From assembly GCA_963815445.1 (NCBI GenBank), contig CAWFGV010000005.1, positions 372,001-436,000 on the forward strand: 64,000 nt of DNA. Direction: 5' to 3'. A program made the translations under genes and the position numbers. The notes below the pieces were generated by a model. It did no database searches and was not told the origin of the DNA. It was given only the letters and a program-made list of their open reading frames with translations. This stretch comes from JANLYC01 sp963815445 (lineage in GTDB: Bacteria > Actinomycetota > Actinomycetes > Propionibacteriales > Nocardioidaceae). Below, piece by piece: positions 33,587-42,754 of the stretch. Each line of letters starts with the position of its first letter. The stretch's first letter is position 1.

Positions 33587-35023
33587 ATGTCGAAGAACGC
33601 CTCGACCAGCCCACGGACCTTGGCTGCCAAGGTATGGGACGACCATGTCGTCAGACAGGCGACGGGAGAGCCGGATCTCCTGTACATCGACCTGCATCTG
33701 GTGCACGAGGTCACCAGCCCGCAGGCCTTCGACGGGCTGCGGCAGGCGGGCCGTGGCGTGCGACGGCCGGACCTGACGCTGGCGACGGAGGATCACAACA
33801 TCCCGACGATCGACGTCGACAAGCCCATTGCCGATCCCGTCTCGCGCGCACAGGTCGAGGCACTGCGGGCCAACTGCAAAGAGTTCGGCATCAAGCTGCA
33901 CTCTCTCGGAGACGTCGAGCAGGGCATCGTCCACGTGGTCGGACCCCAGCTCGGACTGACCCAGCCGGGCACGACCGTGGTGTGTGGCGACTCCCACACG
34001 TCGACGCACGGGGCGTTCGGGGCGCTGGCGTTCGGAATCGGGACGAGCGAGGTCGAGCATGTGCTGGCGACCCAGACCCTCATGCAGGCACGTCCGAAGA
34101 CGATGGCTGTCAACGTGACCGGGCTGCTGCCGAGCGGCGTCACAGCGAAAGACCTGGTGCTCGCACTGATCGCGCAGGAGGGCACCGGTGGGGGACAGGG
34201 TTACGTCGTCGAGTACCGCGGTGAGGCGATCTCCGCGCTCTCGATGGAAGCCCGGATGACCATCTGCAACATGAGCATCGAGTGGGGTGCCAAGGCCGGG
34301 CTCATCGCTCCGGACCAGACCACGTTCGACTACTTGTCGGGGCGACCTTTCGCGCCCGCCGGTGCGGACTGGGACGCAGCCCTCACGTACTGGTCGTCGC
34401 TCGCGACAGACGAGGGGGCTGTCTTCGACAAAGAGGTCGGCATCGATGCGAGCACCTTGACCCCGTTCGTCACCTGGGGCACCAACCCCGGCCAAGGGGT
34501 GCCGCTTGGCGACGCCGTCCCGTCTCCGGACCAGTTCACCGACGAGGGCGACCGGGTCGCGGCCGAGCGTGCGCTGACCTACATGGGCCTGACAGCCGGT
34601 ACGCCGATGCGCTCGATCGAGGTCGACACCGTGTTTGTGGGGTCGTGCACGAACGGCCGTATCGAGGACCTGCGCGCGGCGGCCGCGGTCATCGACGGCC
34701 GGCACGTCGCAGAGACCGTGCGCATGCTCGTCGTACCGGGGTCGACCCGCGTACGCCTGCAAGCAGAACACGAGGGGCTGGACGTCGTCTTCAAGGAGGC
34801 CGGTGCGGAGTGGCGAGGCGCAGGCTGCTCCATGTGCCTGGGCATGAACCCTGACCAGCTCACACCGGGGGAGCGCAGCGCCTCCACCTCCAACCGCAAC
34901 TTCGAGGGTCGTCAGGGCAAGGGCGGCCGAACACACCTGGTGTCGCCGTTGGTGGCTGCCGCGACGGCGGTGCTCGGTCGGCTGGCCGGCCCGGCTGATC
35001 TTTCCGCGAGAGAGGAGTCCTGA
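33587..35023 (+). CDS. leuC: 3-isopropylmalate dehydratase large subunit
   Basis: 478 residues, aconitase superfamily. With LeuD it isomerises 2- to 3-isopropylmalate in leucine synthesis. The [4Fe-4S] Cys ligands are in VGSCTNGR and GCSMCLGMN, and TVVCGDSHTSTHGAFGALAFGIGTSE is the family active-site stretch. Start ATG 33587 is preceded by a GGAG site. leuD follows after 1 bp. Control by the divergent IclR regulator is expected. Confidence 0.98.
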   Translation: MSKNASTSPRTLAAKVWDDHVVRQATGEPDLLYIDLHLVHEVTSPQAFDGLRQAGRGVRRPDLTLATEDHNIPTIDVDKPIADPVSRAQVEALRANCKEFGIKLHSLGDVEQGIVHVVGPQLGLTQPGTTVVCGDSHTSTHGAFGALAFGIGTSEVEHVLATQTLMQARPKTMAVNVTGLLPSGVTAKDLVLALIAQEGTGGGQGYVVEYRGEAISALSMEARMTICNMSIEWGAKAGLIAPDQTTFDYLSGRPFAPAGADWDAALTYWSSLATDEGAVFDKEVGIDASTLTPFVTWGTNPGQGVPLGDAVPSPDQFTDEGDRVAAERALTYMGLTAGTPMRSIEVDTVFVGSCTNGRIEDLRAAAAVIDGRHVAETVRMLVVPGSTRVRLQAEHEGLDVVFKEAGAEWRGAGCSMCLGMNPDQLTPGERSASTSNRNFEGRQGKGGRTHLVSPLVAAATAVLGRLAGPADLSAREES

Positions 35024-35024
35024 C

Positions 35025-35612
35025 ATGGAGCAGTTCACCACTCACTCCGGCACCGCGCTGCCGCTGCGCCGGAGCAACGTCGACACCGACCAGATCATCC
35101 CGGCGGAGTACCTCAAGCGCGTGACGCGCACAGGGTTCGAGGACGGGCTGTTCGCGGCCTGGCGACAAGACCCGTCGTTCGTCCTCAACGCACCGGAGTA
35201 CGCAGGAGTCAGCGTCTTGCTTGCCGGGCCCGACTTCGGGACGGGCTCGTCCCGCGAGCACGCCGTGTGGGCCTTGCAGGACTATGGATTCAAAGCCGTC
35301 GTCGGTTCGCGGTTCGGTGACATCTTCCGCGTCAACGCAGGCAAGTCCGGCTTGCTCGTCAGCGTCGTGGATGCCGCTGCTGTCGAAGCACTGTGGTCGG
35401 TGGTTGAAGGTGATCCGGCCACGATGGTGACCGTGGACCTCGTCGAAAAAATTGTTCGTGCCGGTGATGTCGAAACGCCGTTCGAGATCGATGACTACAC
35501 GCGCTGGCGGCTCTTGGAGGGCCTCGACGACATCGGCATCACGCTGAGCCGAGAGGCTGATATCGCTGTGTACGAAGGGAATCGGGCGTCGTACAAGCCT
35601 GCAACACTTTGA
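35025..35612 (+). CDS. leuD: 3-isopropylmalate dehydratase small subunit
   Basis: 195 residues, the swivel domain that completes the LeuCD active site. PLRRSNVDTDQIIPAEYLKR and the conserved GPDFGTGSSREHAVWAL loop identify it. GAGAGGAG precedes the start. Confidence 0.97.
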   Translation: MEQFTTHSGTALPLRRSNVDTDQIIPAEYLKRVTRTGFEDGLFAAWRQDPSFVLNAPEYAGVSVLLAGPDFGTGSSREHAVWALQDYGFKAVVGSRFGDIFRVNAGKSGLLVSVVDAAAVEALWSVVEGDPATMVTVDLVEKIVRAGDVETPFEIDDYTRWRLLEGLDDIGITLSREADIAVYEGNRASYKPATL

Positions 35613-35805
35613 GATCGCAGCGCCTACTCGTCGACGTCGACGTCGTTCCCGGCGAGCGCTTCCCGGTGTGGGTGGCCTGAGAGCTCACCAAAACTGCGCG
35701 CGCGCATTGGGTGTGTCGGCCTGTAATGCGGTTCTATGGTGAATAGCGTTTTGACCAACGTCGAGCATGGGCTCGACTGGTCCGAGTTCATGAAAGGGAA
35801 GTCCC

Positions 35806-36447
35806 TTGAACAAGAGTCAACTCATCGAGGCCCTGTCCAACCACTTCGAGGGCAACAAGAAGGCTGCGCAGCACGCCCTCGAGTCTGTGCTCGACACCAT
35901 CGCTCGCGAAGTGGCGAAGGGTGAGAAGGTGGCGATCACCGGCTTCGGTGCCTTCGAGAAGGTCGTGCGCCCGTCGCGGATGGTCCGCAACCCACGCACG
36001 GGTGAACGAAGCCGCGCCAAGAAGACCGCGGTGCCCAAGTTCCGTGCTGGAGCTGACCTGAAGGCCGTTGTATCCGGTGCCAAGAAGCTTCCCAAGGCCG
36101 CGGTGGCTGCGGCCAAGACGGCGGCACCGACCAGGAAGACGACGTCGGCGCCGGCGAAGAAGGCGACGGCCAAGAAGACCACGGCAAAGAAGGTTGCCAA
36201 GAAGGCCCCCGCCAAGAAGACGACGGCCAAGAAGGCTCCCGCCAAGAAGACCGCAGCAAAGCGGGCACCGGCCAGGAAGACCGTTGCCAAGAAGGCCCCG
36301 GCCAAGAAGACCGCAGCAAAGAAGACCGCGGCCAAGAAGACCGCAGCAAAGAAGGCACCGGCTCGCAAGACCACGGCGAAGAGGGCGCCAGCCAAGAAGG
36401 CCCCTGCACGCAAGACCACGGCGAAGAAGGCGGCCAAGAAGCGCTGA
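35806..36447 (+). CDS. hup: DNA-binding protein HU with Lys/Ala-rich tail
   Basis: 213 residues from TTG 35806 (MNKSQLIEALSNHFEGNK) behind GGGAAG. Residues 1-90 are the HU fold, with GFGAFEKVVRPSRMVRNPRTGE as the DNA-contacting arm region. Residues about 100-213 are repeats of AKKT/APAKK, the histone-H1-like tail of mycobacterial HupB and Streptomyces HupS. It compacts the nucleoid and coats DNA; the tail is probably a target of acetylation. A strong hairpin terminator follows 10 bp after the stop. Confidence 0.97.
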   Translation: MNKSQLIEALSNHFEGNKKAAQHALESVLDTIAREVAKGEKVAITGFGAFEKVVRPSRMVRNPRTGERSRAKKTAVPKFRAGADLKAVVSGAKKLPKAAVAAAKTAAPTRKTTSAPAKKATAKKTTAKKVAKKAPAKKTTAKKAPAKKTAAKRAPARKTVAKKAPAKKTAAKKTAAKKTAAKKAPARKTTAKRAPAKKAPARKTTAKKAAKKR

Positions 36448-36457
36448 CGCAGCACAT

Positions 36458-36496
36458 CGCAGAGAGGCCGAACCCGACGGGTTCGGCCTCTCTGCG
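36458..36496. terminator. Strong bidirectional hairpin between hup and the cold-shock-like gene
   Basis: Perfect 18-bp stem (arms 36458-36475 and 36479-36496) with loop GAC. It sits 10 bp after the hup stop and 2 bp from the stop of the convergent gene, so it can terminate both. There is no marked T-run. Confidence 0.8.
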
Positions 36497-36498
36497 TG

Positions 36499-36708
36499 TC
36501 AGCGGGGTGCGTCGAGCGTCAGGATCGTCAATGCGCTGATGGCACCGTCCGTCACGGCCATCCGCACCCGTTGGCCAGGTCGCAGCAGCCGGAGTTCGCT
36601 GGCGCGGAAAACGTCCGCGCTGAAGGTCAGCTCGATCCCGTCGTCCGTGACGACGGTGCCCGAGGTTGCTGCGTCGTCGAACGCCCACACCGTTCCCTGC
36701 TGTGTCAT
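36499..36708 (-). CDS. Small cold-shock-domain-like protein
   Basis: 69 residues from ATG 36708 (GTG 36720 possible, with TACCGT placed for a leaderless start). GTVWAFDDAATSGTVVTDDGI, then FSADVFRASELRLLRPGQRV, follow the strand pattern of a cold-shock domain, but the nucleic-acid-binding RNP1 aromatics (GFGFI) are replaced by TSGTV. RNA/DNA binding is therefore uncertain. It lies 17 bp behind cofC, probably in one transcript. Confidence 0.65.
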   Translation of the reverse strand: MTQQGTVWAFDDAATSGTVVTDDGIELTFSADVFRASELRLLRPGQRVRMAVTDGAISALTILTLDAPR

Positions 36709-36725
36709 CTCGTCGTCCACCCCCG

Positions 36726-37403
36726 TCACGGTAGCGGCTCGAGTGGATCGAGCTCGAAGCGCGACAGCACGGCCGCGGTATGCGATCCGACCCCGAGGCG
36801 CACTGCGTCCCACAGATCGACTTCGGTGTCGACGTCACGACGCAGCCGCTCGAGTCCGGGATGCTCGAGCTCGACGGCGCCGCCGGCAGCATGCGCAGCG
36901 CGAGAGTGGGAGCCGAACGCGGGCGACAGCCGCTCTCCCCAGCTGGCCAGCAACGTCGTACCGGTCCCGATGGCGTCCGACACGAACCAGCGACGCCCCG
37001 GCGCAGCGCCCAACGCGATGGCCAAGGTGTCGGCCCGTAGTGCCGGGAGGTCACCCGTCAGCGCCACCACGCCGGTGGCGTCGGTTGCTGCTGCCACGTG
37101 ATGGGCTGCGTGCACCAGCGCGGCGTTGAGGCCCGCGTCAGGCACATCGGCGATGACCTCGGCCCCTGCTGTGACGAACGGACCAGGGTCAGGATCGTTC
37201 GTCACGATCACGACCCGTCGTACGCCGACCGTCGTCAGGGCAGCGATGGCAGTGTCGAGAGCAAAGGCCCTGGCCAGCGCCTGCCGGAGGTTGTCCGGCA
37301 GCCCGCCAAGCCGGGACTTGCCGATCGTCGGCTGCTTGACAGGGATGATGATCGACCACGCGCTGGGTCGATGCGCCGGACCCGGCGTCGGTGGTGGTGT
37401 CAT
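36726..37403 (-). CDS. cofC: 2-phospho-L-lactate guanylyltransferase
   Basis: 225 residues from ATG 37403 (ATG 37433 possible). It couples GTP with 2-phospholactate or phosphoenolpyruvate to form the side chain of coenzyme F420. The nucleotidyltransferase start WSIIIPVKQPTIGKSRLGGL, then VIVTNDP, VVALTGDLPALRA and DAIGTGTTLLAS, match CofC/FbiD. Its presence means the organism makes F420. It is divergent from plsC, the same neighbour as in mycobacteria and relatives. Confidence 0.92.
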   Translation of the reverse strand: MTPPPTPGPAHRPSAWSIIIPVKQPTIGKSRLGGLPDNLRQALARAFALDTAIAALTTVGVRRVVIVTNDPDPGPFVTAGAEVIADVPDAGLNAALVHAAHHVAAATDATGVVALTGDLPALRADTLAIALGAAPGRRWFVSDAIGTGTTLLASWGERLSPAFGSHSRAAHAAGGAVELEHPGLERLRRDVDTEVDLWDAVRLGVGSHTAAVLSRFELDPLEPLP

Positions 37404-37503
37404 CACCGACGATCTTGCCACCCGGGTCGACATGGTCCCGCCCGGTGCACAAAACTGGCTGCCTGCGACGACCGAACGTCGGGCGCGTGACAAGGGGGTG
37501 AAA

Positions 37504-38274
37504 GTGGCCAGGCACAGGCGAGGGTGGGCGCTGGCGATCTGCGTCGTCGCTCTGCACCGGCCGATGATGCTGCTCACCAAGCGCGACTGGCGCGGTACCG
37601 AACACCTGCCTCGTACGGGGGGCTGCGTCCTTGTCAGCAACCACGTCTCCGAGTTCGATCCGGTGCCGTTCGGGCATTTCGTGTACGACAACGGACGGTT
37701 GCCGCGCTTCCTCGGCAAGGCCGAGGTGTTCGCGGTGCCGATCGTCGGCCGCATCCTCCGGAGCGCGGGCCAGATTCCGGTCTACCGCAAGTCGTTGGAC
37801 GCGGCCAAGGCGTTCAGCGCCGCGGTCGAGGCCGTCCATCAGGGTGAGTGCGTGATCGTGTACGCCGAAGGCACCATCACCCGTGACCCGAACCTGTGGC
37901 CGATGGTCGGCAAGTCCGGAGCCGCTCGGATCGGCCTCACCACCGGCTGTCCGGTGATCCCGTGCGCACAGTGGGGACCGCAGGACGTCCTGGCGCCGTA
38001 CTCGCGCCGCCCGCGGTTGCTGCCTCGCAAGACGATGCGGATCCGGGCGGGTGCTCCTGTTGCCCTCGACGACCTGCGGGGCAAGAAACTGACCCCTGCG
38101 GTGTTGCACGAGGCCACGGCACGGATCATGGCTGACGTGACAGCTCTGCTCGAGGACATCCGTGGCGCCACCGCGCCGGCGACTCGTTTCGACCCCAAGG
38201 TCGAGGGCGTCGCCGAGACCGGCAACCCCAACAAGCCCGCCCGCCCTCCCAAGAGGGGAACGACGGAGTTCTGA
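37504..38274 (+). CDS. plsC: 1-acyl-sn-glycerol-3-phosphate acyltransferase
   Basis: 256 residues from GTG 37504, six bases behind AAGGGG (GTG 37498 is possible). The acyltransferase motif HX4D is NHVSEFD, and the substrate-binding motif is YAEGTITRDP. It adds the second acyl chain in phospholipid synthesis at the membrane. gpsA, which makes the glycerol-3-phosphate acceptor, follows after 16 bp, so the two form a phospholipid operon. Confidence 0.94.
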   Translation: MARHRRGWALAICVVALHRPMMLLTKRDWRGTEHLPRTGGCVLVSNHVSEFDPVPFGHFVYDNGRLPRFLGKAEVFAVPIVGRILRSAGQIPVYRKSLDAAKAFSAAVEAVHQGECVIVYAEGTITRDPNLWPMVGKSGAARIGLTTGCPVIPCAQWGPQDVLAPYSRRPRLLPRKTMRIRAGAPVALDDLRGKKLTPAVLHEATARIMADVTALLEDIRGATAPATRFDPKVEGVAETGNPNKPARPPKRGTTEF

Positions 38275-38290
38275 TGGACACGGTGTTCTG

Positions 38291-39292
38291 ATGAGCAAGG
38301 TGGCGGTGTTCGGTGCCGGTTCGTGGGGGACCGCGTTCTCGTTGGTCCTCGCCGATGCAGGCAACGAGGTCGTCTTGTGGGCTCGCCGCGAGGAGCTCAG
38401 CGATGCTGTCAACGCCTCGCACGAGAACTTCGACTACCTGCCCGGGGTGACACTGCCGGAGGCGATCTCGGCAACGCACGACCCCGAGGAGGCGCTGGCG
38501 GACGCCGACATCGCCGTGCTGGCCGTCCCGTCGCAGTCATTGCGCGCCAACCTCGAGGACTGGGCCAAACACATCCCCGACCACGCGATCGTGATGAGCC
38601 TCATGAAGGGCGTCGAGCTCGGCACGTCCAAGCGCATGAGCGAGGTGATCGAGGAGGTCACGGGCATCGAACCCGACCGGATTGCGGTCCTGTCGGGGCC
38701 GAATCTCTCGCACGAGATCGCTGCCCGCCAGCCCGCTGCTGCGGTCATCGCGTGCACGGCGGAGTCGGTGGCTGAACAGCTGCAGGCACGGTGCCACAGC
38801 CCGTCGCTCCGGCTGTACACCAACACCGACGTGGTCGGCTGCGAGCTCGGCGGCGCGACGAAGAACGTCATCGCGCTTGCAGTGGGGATGGCGGTCGGCC
38901 TCGGCTTCGGCGACAACTCCACAGCGACGGTGATCACCCGGGGCCTGGCGGAGACAGCCCGGCTGGGCGAGGCGCTGGGCGCGGACCCCTACACGTTCTC
39001 GGGGCTGGCCGGACTGGGGGATCTGGTGGCGACCTGCTCGTCGCCGTTGTCGCGCAACCGGACGTTCGGCGAGAAGCTCGGCCAGGGTCTGAGTGTCGAC
39101 GAGATCGCGGCATCGACGCGACAGGTGGCCGAGGGCGTGAAGTCGTGTGAGTCGATCAAGGACCTGGCTCACCGCCACGACGTCGAGATGCCGATCGTCG
39201 AGGCGGTGGCCGCTCTGGTCCGGGGGGAGACAACCCCCCAGCAGATGCTGCAAGCCCTCGTCGCCCGGGCCACCAAGCCCGAGCGCGCCTGA
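38291..39292 (+). CDS. gpsA: Glycerol-3-phosphate dehydrogenase [NAD(P)+]
   Basis: 333 residues. It reduces dihydroxyacetone phosphate to sn-glycerol-3-phosphate. VAVFGAGSWGTAFSLVLADAG is the NAD(P)-binding motif; SGPNLSHEIAARQPAA, LGGATKNVIALAVGMAVGLGFGDN (catalytic Lys) and GLAGLGDLVATCSSPLSRNR complete the signature. The start is fixed by ATG 38291 after the plsC stop. A long palindrome lies 66 bp behind the gene. Confidence 0.97.
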   Translation: MSKVAVFGAGSWGTAFSLVLADAGNEVVLWARREELSDAVNASHENFDYLPGVTLPEAISATHDPEEALADADIAVLAVPSQSLRANLEDWAKHIPDHAIVMSLMKGVELGTSKRMSEVIEEVTGIEPDRIAVLSGPNLSHEIAARQPAAAVIACTAESVAEQLQARCHSPSLRLYTNTDVVGCELGGATKNVIALAVGMAVGLGFGDNSTATVITRGLAETARLGEALGADPYTFSGLAGLGDLVATCSSPLSRNRTFGEKLGQGLSVDEIAASTRQVAEGVKSCESIKDLAHRHDVEMPIVEAVAALVRGETTPQQMLQALVARATKPERA

Positions 39293-39357
39293 CGTCCCTC
39301 TGTCCCTCCCCCTCACCCTTCCCTCCCTCGCTGCGACCTTGCCCTCCGCCGCGCCCC

Positions 39358-39398
39358 GTTTGCCTTGCTAACAAGCCAGGTGGCTTGTGAACAAGGCA
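39358..39398. repeat. Long palindrome family, copy 1 (imperfect)
   Basis: Arms ACAAGCCA (39371-39378) and TGGCTTGT (39381-39388) pair perfectly. The outer segments TGCCTTG (39361-39367) and CAAGGCA (39392-39398) pair with a three-base mismatch bulge (CTA against GAA). A second half-copy TGCCTTGCTAAC begins at 39403. Same sequence as copies at 43899-43950 and 46573-46618. Confidence 0.8.
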
Positions 39399-39576
39399 GA
39401 TTTGCCTTGCTAACTGGGAATTTGGGTTGTTCACTCCATAGTAAGGACGCGAATAGCTCTGCCCCGGCGTTGGCCCGGCTTCGGCTAGGGCCCTCCGGCT
39501 GGTCGAAACCGGGACGTGATCCCTCGGGGGCGACCAGAGCACGTCTCGTCGGTCACGAGAGAGGGATTGGTGCGCG

Positions 39577-40065
39577 ATGCCCATCGAGCCATCGAGCGCG
39601 CTTGCCGACGTCGATCTGTTCACCGGGCTGTCTGAGGGGATCCTCAGCGAGCTCGAGGAGCGCGGTGAGACGATGACCTTCGAGAGCGGGGAGGAGATCG
39701 TCGCCCAGGGCTCCTCAAACGCGGACCTCCACGTGATCCTCAGCGGACTGGCCAGGGTCGAGATCAACGGGGTCGAGCGAGCAGTCCTGGGGGAACATGA
39801 CTACTTCGGCGAGATCTCGGTGATCGCCCCCGCCCCACGGTCGGCCACCATCGTCGCCGGGGAGGACGGCCTGACGTCGTTCGTCCTCACGCAGTCGAGG
39901 TTCGCACCGATGCTGCAGAACCTCGAGTTCCTCCAAGGGTTGACCGTGGCGTTGTGCAGCAGGCTGCGCGACCTCGAGTTCCACGACGTGACGTGGTCGT
40001 TCAGGGGCATCCGGCCCCCTGCGCATGGACAGGCAGCGCCCAACGAATCCACTGAAAGCCCCTGA
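39577..40065 (+). CDS. Stand-alone cyclic-nucleotide-binding domain protein
   Basis: 162 residues. A single CNB fold is visible: LFTGLSEGILSELEERGE, then VAQGSSNADLHVILSGLARVEI, and the phosphate-binding cassette LGEHDYFGEISVIAPAPRSATIVA. No helix-turn-helix, kinase or membrane domain follows, so it is a receiver without a built-in output. The gene ends 38 bp before a class III nucleotide cyclase gene. The pair may form a cAMP/cGMP sensing circuit in which this protein acts through a partner. Confidence 0.88.
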   Translation: MPIEPSSALADVDLFTGLSEGILSELEERGETMTFESGEEIVAQGSSNADLHVILSGLARVEINGVERAVLGEHDYFGEISVIAPAPRSATIVAGEDGLTSFVLTQSRFAPMLQNLEFLQGLTVALCSRLRDLEFHDVTWSFRGIRPPAHGQAAPNESTESP

Positions 40066-40103
40066 CGCGTGCCCTGAGCCTTGCACGAGGAGGATCATGG
40101 GAC

Positions 40104-42752
40104 ATGGCTGACCTGCCGTCGGGGACCATCACGTTGCTGTTCTCCGACATCGAGGGGTCGACGGCGCTCCTCACCCGACTTGGTGCAGCGTACGGCGACG
40201 CGCTGGTCGGCCAACGTCGCGTGCTTCGTGCCGCCTGGGCGGCGTACGGCGGAACGGAGATGGGCACGGAGGGGGACAGCTTCTTCGTCGTCTTCCCGAC
40301 CGCTGACGGTGCTGCTGCCGCTGCCTCGCAGGCTCAACGCGATCTCGCGACCTATCCGTGGCCCGGCGGCGAACGAGTCCGGGTCCGGATGGGGATGCAC
40401 ACCGGTTCGCCCACGGTGCTCGACGGCGGGTACGTCGGGATGGACGTGCATCGGGCAGCGCGAGTGGCATCGGCGGCACATGGCGGTCAGGTGCTGCTGA
40501 CGGCTGCCACCGTGGAGATGCTCGGTGACGGGAAGCCTGCCGGAGTCGTGCTTCGCAGCCTTGGCGCGCACCGGTTGAAGGACTTGGCGACCGCCGTGCA
40601 GCTGTTCCAGCTGGACATCGATGGCCTGCAGACAGACTTTCCGCCCCCGAAGTCACTCGGTGCCGCATCCCGGTTGCCGATCCCGGCGACTCCCTTGGTC
40701 GGGAGGGACGGCGAGATCGCAGAGCTGGTAGCGCTCCTGCAGTCCGGCGTGCGGGCCACGACCTTGACCGGACCTGGTGGGACCGGCAAGACACGGCTGG
40801 CCATCGGTGTGGCCCAGCGCCTCGTCCCGGAGTTTCCCGACGGCATCTATTTCGTCGCGCTCGCGGCGGTGACGAACGCCGACCTGATGTGGACCTCGAT
40901 CGCGGAAGTGTTGGACCTTCCGCCGGATGCGCGCAACCCGGGCGGTGTGCTTGCGCACATCGAGCAGCGCAAGGCTCTCTTCGTTCTCGACAACCTCGAG
41001 CAACTGCCGGATGCCGACGTGGTCGTGGCGAGGTTGCTCTCTGCCGCCGTGAACGTCTCGGTCCTGGCCACGTCCCGCCGACCCGTCCACGTCACCGGAG
41101 AGTTCGAACATCCGGTGCCGGGTCTCGAGGTGCCGGCCGACGCGGCGGCCGGCCGCGCAGAGAAATCGGGCGCGATCCAGATGTACGTCCAGCACGCCAA
41201 CATGGTCCAGCCCGGGTTCACGTTGTCTGCCGACAACGCTCCGGCCGTGGTCGAGCTGTGCAGACGCCTCGACGGTATGCCGTTGGCGATCGAGCTGGTG
41301 GCGGCACGCTCGAAGCTCCTCAGCCCCCGGGCCCTGTTGGCGCGGATCGACAGAGTGTTGGACTTCGCGGCCCGAAGCAACCAGGTGGCCAGTCGACATC
41401 GCACCCTGCGCGACACGATTGCTTGGTCCTACGACCTGCTGTCCGCTGACGAGCAAGCACTGTTCCGGCTTCTTGGCGCATTTGTCGGCGGGGCGACCGT
41501 GCAGACGATCGTGGCTCTCGCTGCCTCCCGGGGCCGCCCGGGGGCCTGGGATCCTCTCGACCAAGTGGCCGCCTTGGTGGATGCCAGCCTGGTGACCGTC
41601 TCCGAGACCGCCGATGGAGAACCTCGGATCGGCCTACCTGAGACGATTCGGATGTTCGCCCGGAGCCAGCTGGTCGATGTCGGGGAGCTGGGCAGCGTAC
41701 TGGAACGTCACGCCCGCATGTTCGCCGAGCTCGCCGAGAAGCAGGGAACGCTGCTCAGTGGCGATCGCTTCTTGGAGGCGCGGGAGCGACTCGACGCGGA
41801 GCATGACAACCTTCGAGCGGCGCTCGGCTGGGGCGTTGAGGCCGAAGCGGTGACGCGCGGGCTGGAGCCCCCCGTTGTCATCGCGATGCGGTTGTGCGCC
41901 GCGCTGGACCCCTTCTGGCGTGCCAACAGCTACTACCGGGAGGGGCAGCGGTGGCTTGTACGGGCCATTGACCGGACGGATGGACGTGACTCGCCCGACC
42001 TTGCCCGCTGCCTCGGCCTGCTCGCCGGGTTCCTTGTGCTGCTCGGTGATCCCGATGGTGCCCAGCAGCGCGCGACCGAAGGCGTGCAGATGTGGCGTCG
42101 CCTCGGCGATCCCGGCGCCGAGCTGTCGTCGGCGCTGCGTGCGCTGGCGGTCGCCGAGGAGTATCGCGGTCGGCCGAAGGCTGCCCGCCCGGCGTACGAA
42201 GAGGCGTTACGAGCCGCTCGCGCATCCGGCGACGAGGTGCTCATCCACCGAACCCTGGGGTATTACGCGACATTCGAAGGGATCGAGCATCACGACACCC
42301 GGTCGTTGGAGCTCGGCACGGAGGCTCTCGAGATCGCCCGTCGGCTCGGTGATGCCGCCGCAGAGGTGGTTTACCAGCACAGCCTTGCGTGCACCCTGCG
42401 AGTCATCGGCCGCGTCGAGGAAGCCGACCAGGAGATGCGGCGCATCATCGCGCGTGCCCTGACGATGAGCGAGCCGGCCGAGCTCGCCGTCCTGGGCGAG
42501 GACTACGGGGCTGTCCTGGCCGAGCTCGGGGACCATGCCCGAGCCATTCGGCTGCTGGGGGCCGCCGATGCGATGCGTGAGCAGCTGTCCATCCCGCGGG
42601 CCGGTTGGCAGGCCGAGGAGATTGCCGGGGCGATCGAGAAAAGCCGCGGCGCCTTGACGACCGAGCAGTGGGACGACGCATACGAGCGGGGTCGGCTCAC
42701 GGCGATCGAGGTAGCGCTCGCGGAGGCCCTGGCCGTCGGGGTGCGGAGCTGA
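40104..42752 (+). CDS. Class III nucleotide cyclase fused to STAND ATPase and TPR region
   Basis: 882 residues from ATG 40104 with GAGGAGG upstream. Residues about 5-170 are a cyclase homology domain (LLFSDIEGSTALL and EMGTEGDSFFVVFPTADG with both metal Asp; VRMGMHTGSP; VGMDVHRAARVASAAHGGQ). Residues about 195-480 are a NB-ARC/AAA-like ATPase with intact Walker A LTGPGGTGKTRLAI, Walker B-like ALFVLDNLEQL, and GMPLAIELVAAR. The C-terminal half is TPR-like. No C-terminal LuxR helix-turn-helix is seen, unlike many relatives. Likely a signal-dependent enzyme, with product binding by the upstream CNB protein as inference. The radical SAM gene starts 2 bp after the stop. Confidence 0.9.
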   Translation: MADLPSGTITLLFSDIEGSTALLTRLGAAYGDALVGQRRVLRAAWAAYGGTEMGTEGDSFFVVFPTADGAAAAASQAQRDLATYPWPGGERVRVRMGMHTGSPTVLDGGYVGMDVHRAARVASAAHGGQVLLTAATVEMLGDGKPAGVVLRSLGAHRLKDLATAVQLFQLDIDGLQTDFPPPKSLGAASRLPIPATPLVGRDGEIAELVALLQSGVRATTLTGPGGTGKTRLAIGVAQRLVPEFPDGIYFVALAAVTNADLMWTSIAEVLDLPPDARNPGGVLAHIEQRKALFVLDNLEQLPDADVVVARLLSAAVNVSVLATSRRPVHVTGEFEHPVPGLEVPADAAAGRAEKSGAIQMYVQHANMVQPGFTLSADNAPAVVELCRRLDGMPLAIELVAARSKLLSPRALLARIDRVLDFAARSNQVASRHRTLRDTIAWSYDLLSADEQALFRLLGAFVGGATVQTIVALAASRGRPGAWDPLDQVAALVDASLVTVSETADGEPRIGLPETIRMFARSQLVDVGELGSVLERHARMFAELAEKQGTLLSGDRFLEARERLDAEHDNLRAALGWGVEAEAVTRGLEPPVVIAMRLCAALDPFWRANSYYREGQRWLVRAIDRTDGRDSPDLARCLGLLAGFLVLLGDPDGAQQRATEGVQMWRRLGDPGAELSSALRALAVAEEYRGRPKAARPAYEEALRAARASGDEVLIHRTLGYYATFEGIEHHDTRSLELGTEALEIARRLGDAAAEVVYQHSLACTLRVIGRVEEADQEMRRIIARALTMSEPAELAVLGEDYGAVLAELGDHARAIRLLGAADAMREQLSIPRAGWQAEEIAGAIEKSRGALTTEQWDDAYERGRLTAIEVALAEALAVGVRS

Positions 42753-42754
42753 GG

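Noticed and set aside
33524..35041. Minus-strand open frame opposite leuC
   Set aside because: Mirror of leuC with no recognisable protein features.
39577..42752. Pycsar or CBASS-like anti-phage system
   Set aside because: The cyclase is class III and the CNB protein has no toxic or membrane effector domain; the ATPase/TPR architecture fits a regulator better.
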